Origin: an uncultured Bacilli bacterium
Lineage (GTDB): Bacteria > Bacillota_I > Bacilli_A > RF39 > UBA660
Assembly: GCA_947628685.1 (NCBI GenBank)
Contig: CANRAT010000071.1
Location: 1-6,010, forward strand
DNA: 6,010 nucleotides
Direction: 5' to 3'
Every line of letters starts with the position of its first letter. The stretch's first letter is position 1. The position numbers and the translations under genes are program-made. Shown piece after piece: positions 6,007 through 6,010 of the stretch. The notes under the pieces were generated by a model. That model made no database searches, was not told where the DNA came from, and saw nothing but the letters and a program-made list of their open reading frames with translations.

Positions 6007-6010
6007 TTTG

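Overview
This very AT-rich window reads as chromosome from a low-GC Bacillota, probably an uncultured host-associated member of the Bacilli or Clostridia. The reasons are the extreme A+T bias, Shine-Dalgarno sites of the GGAGG type, a BspA/DUF285 repeat protein, a comEA-comEC pair, and DUF1016 and DUF6512 family genes. TGA is a real stop (it ends comEC and the first DUF1016 gene) and tryptophan is TGG, so this is not a Mycoplasma-type code. The exact lineage is inference.

Layout: (1) 1-921 is the 3' part of a BspA-like surface protein gene whose start lies outside the window. It holds a near-identical 231-bp tandem duplication and ends in an AT-rich terminator. (2) 1016-4956 is a tightly packed plus-strand operon: comEA, comEC (GTG start, 44-nt overlap with comEA), a DUF1016/YhcG-like PDDEXK nuclease gene (ATGA overlap), and a second, truncated copy of the nuclease's N-terminal domain (ATGA overlap). 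(3) 4957-5142 is non-coding, with a bulged hairpin and a GC-rich terminator that closes the operon. (4) 5143-5679 on the minus strand is a DUF6512 membrane protein. (5) 5719-6006 on the plus strand begins as the UV-damage endonuclease UvsE but loses homology after about 72 codons and runs into a terminator-like hairpin, so it looks like a truncated remnant.

ComEA and ComEC would form the late DNA-uptake step: ComEA binds DNA outside the membrane and ComEC is the channel with an external metallo-beta-lactamase-like domain. Translational coupling of a nuclease gene to comEC is unusual.

The most striking structure is a pair of GC-rich perfect hairpins at the same aligned codon position of the two DUF1016 paralogues. 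The arms differ in sequence but stay self-complementary, and the centre CAYTG is shared in the same reading phase. This looks like a structure conserved through compensatory change inside a coding sequence, and it is the best candidate here for something undescribed.
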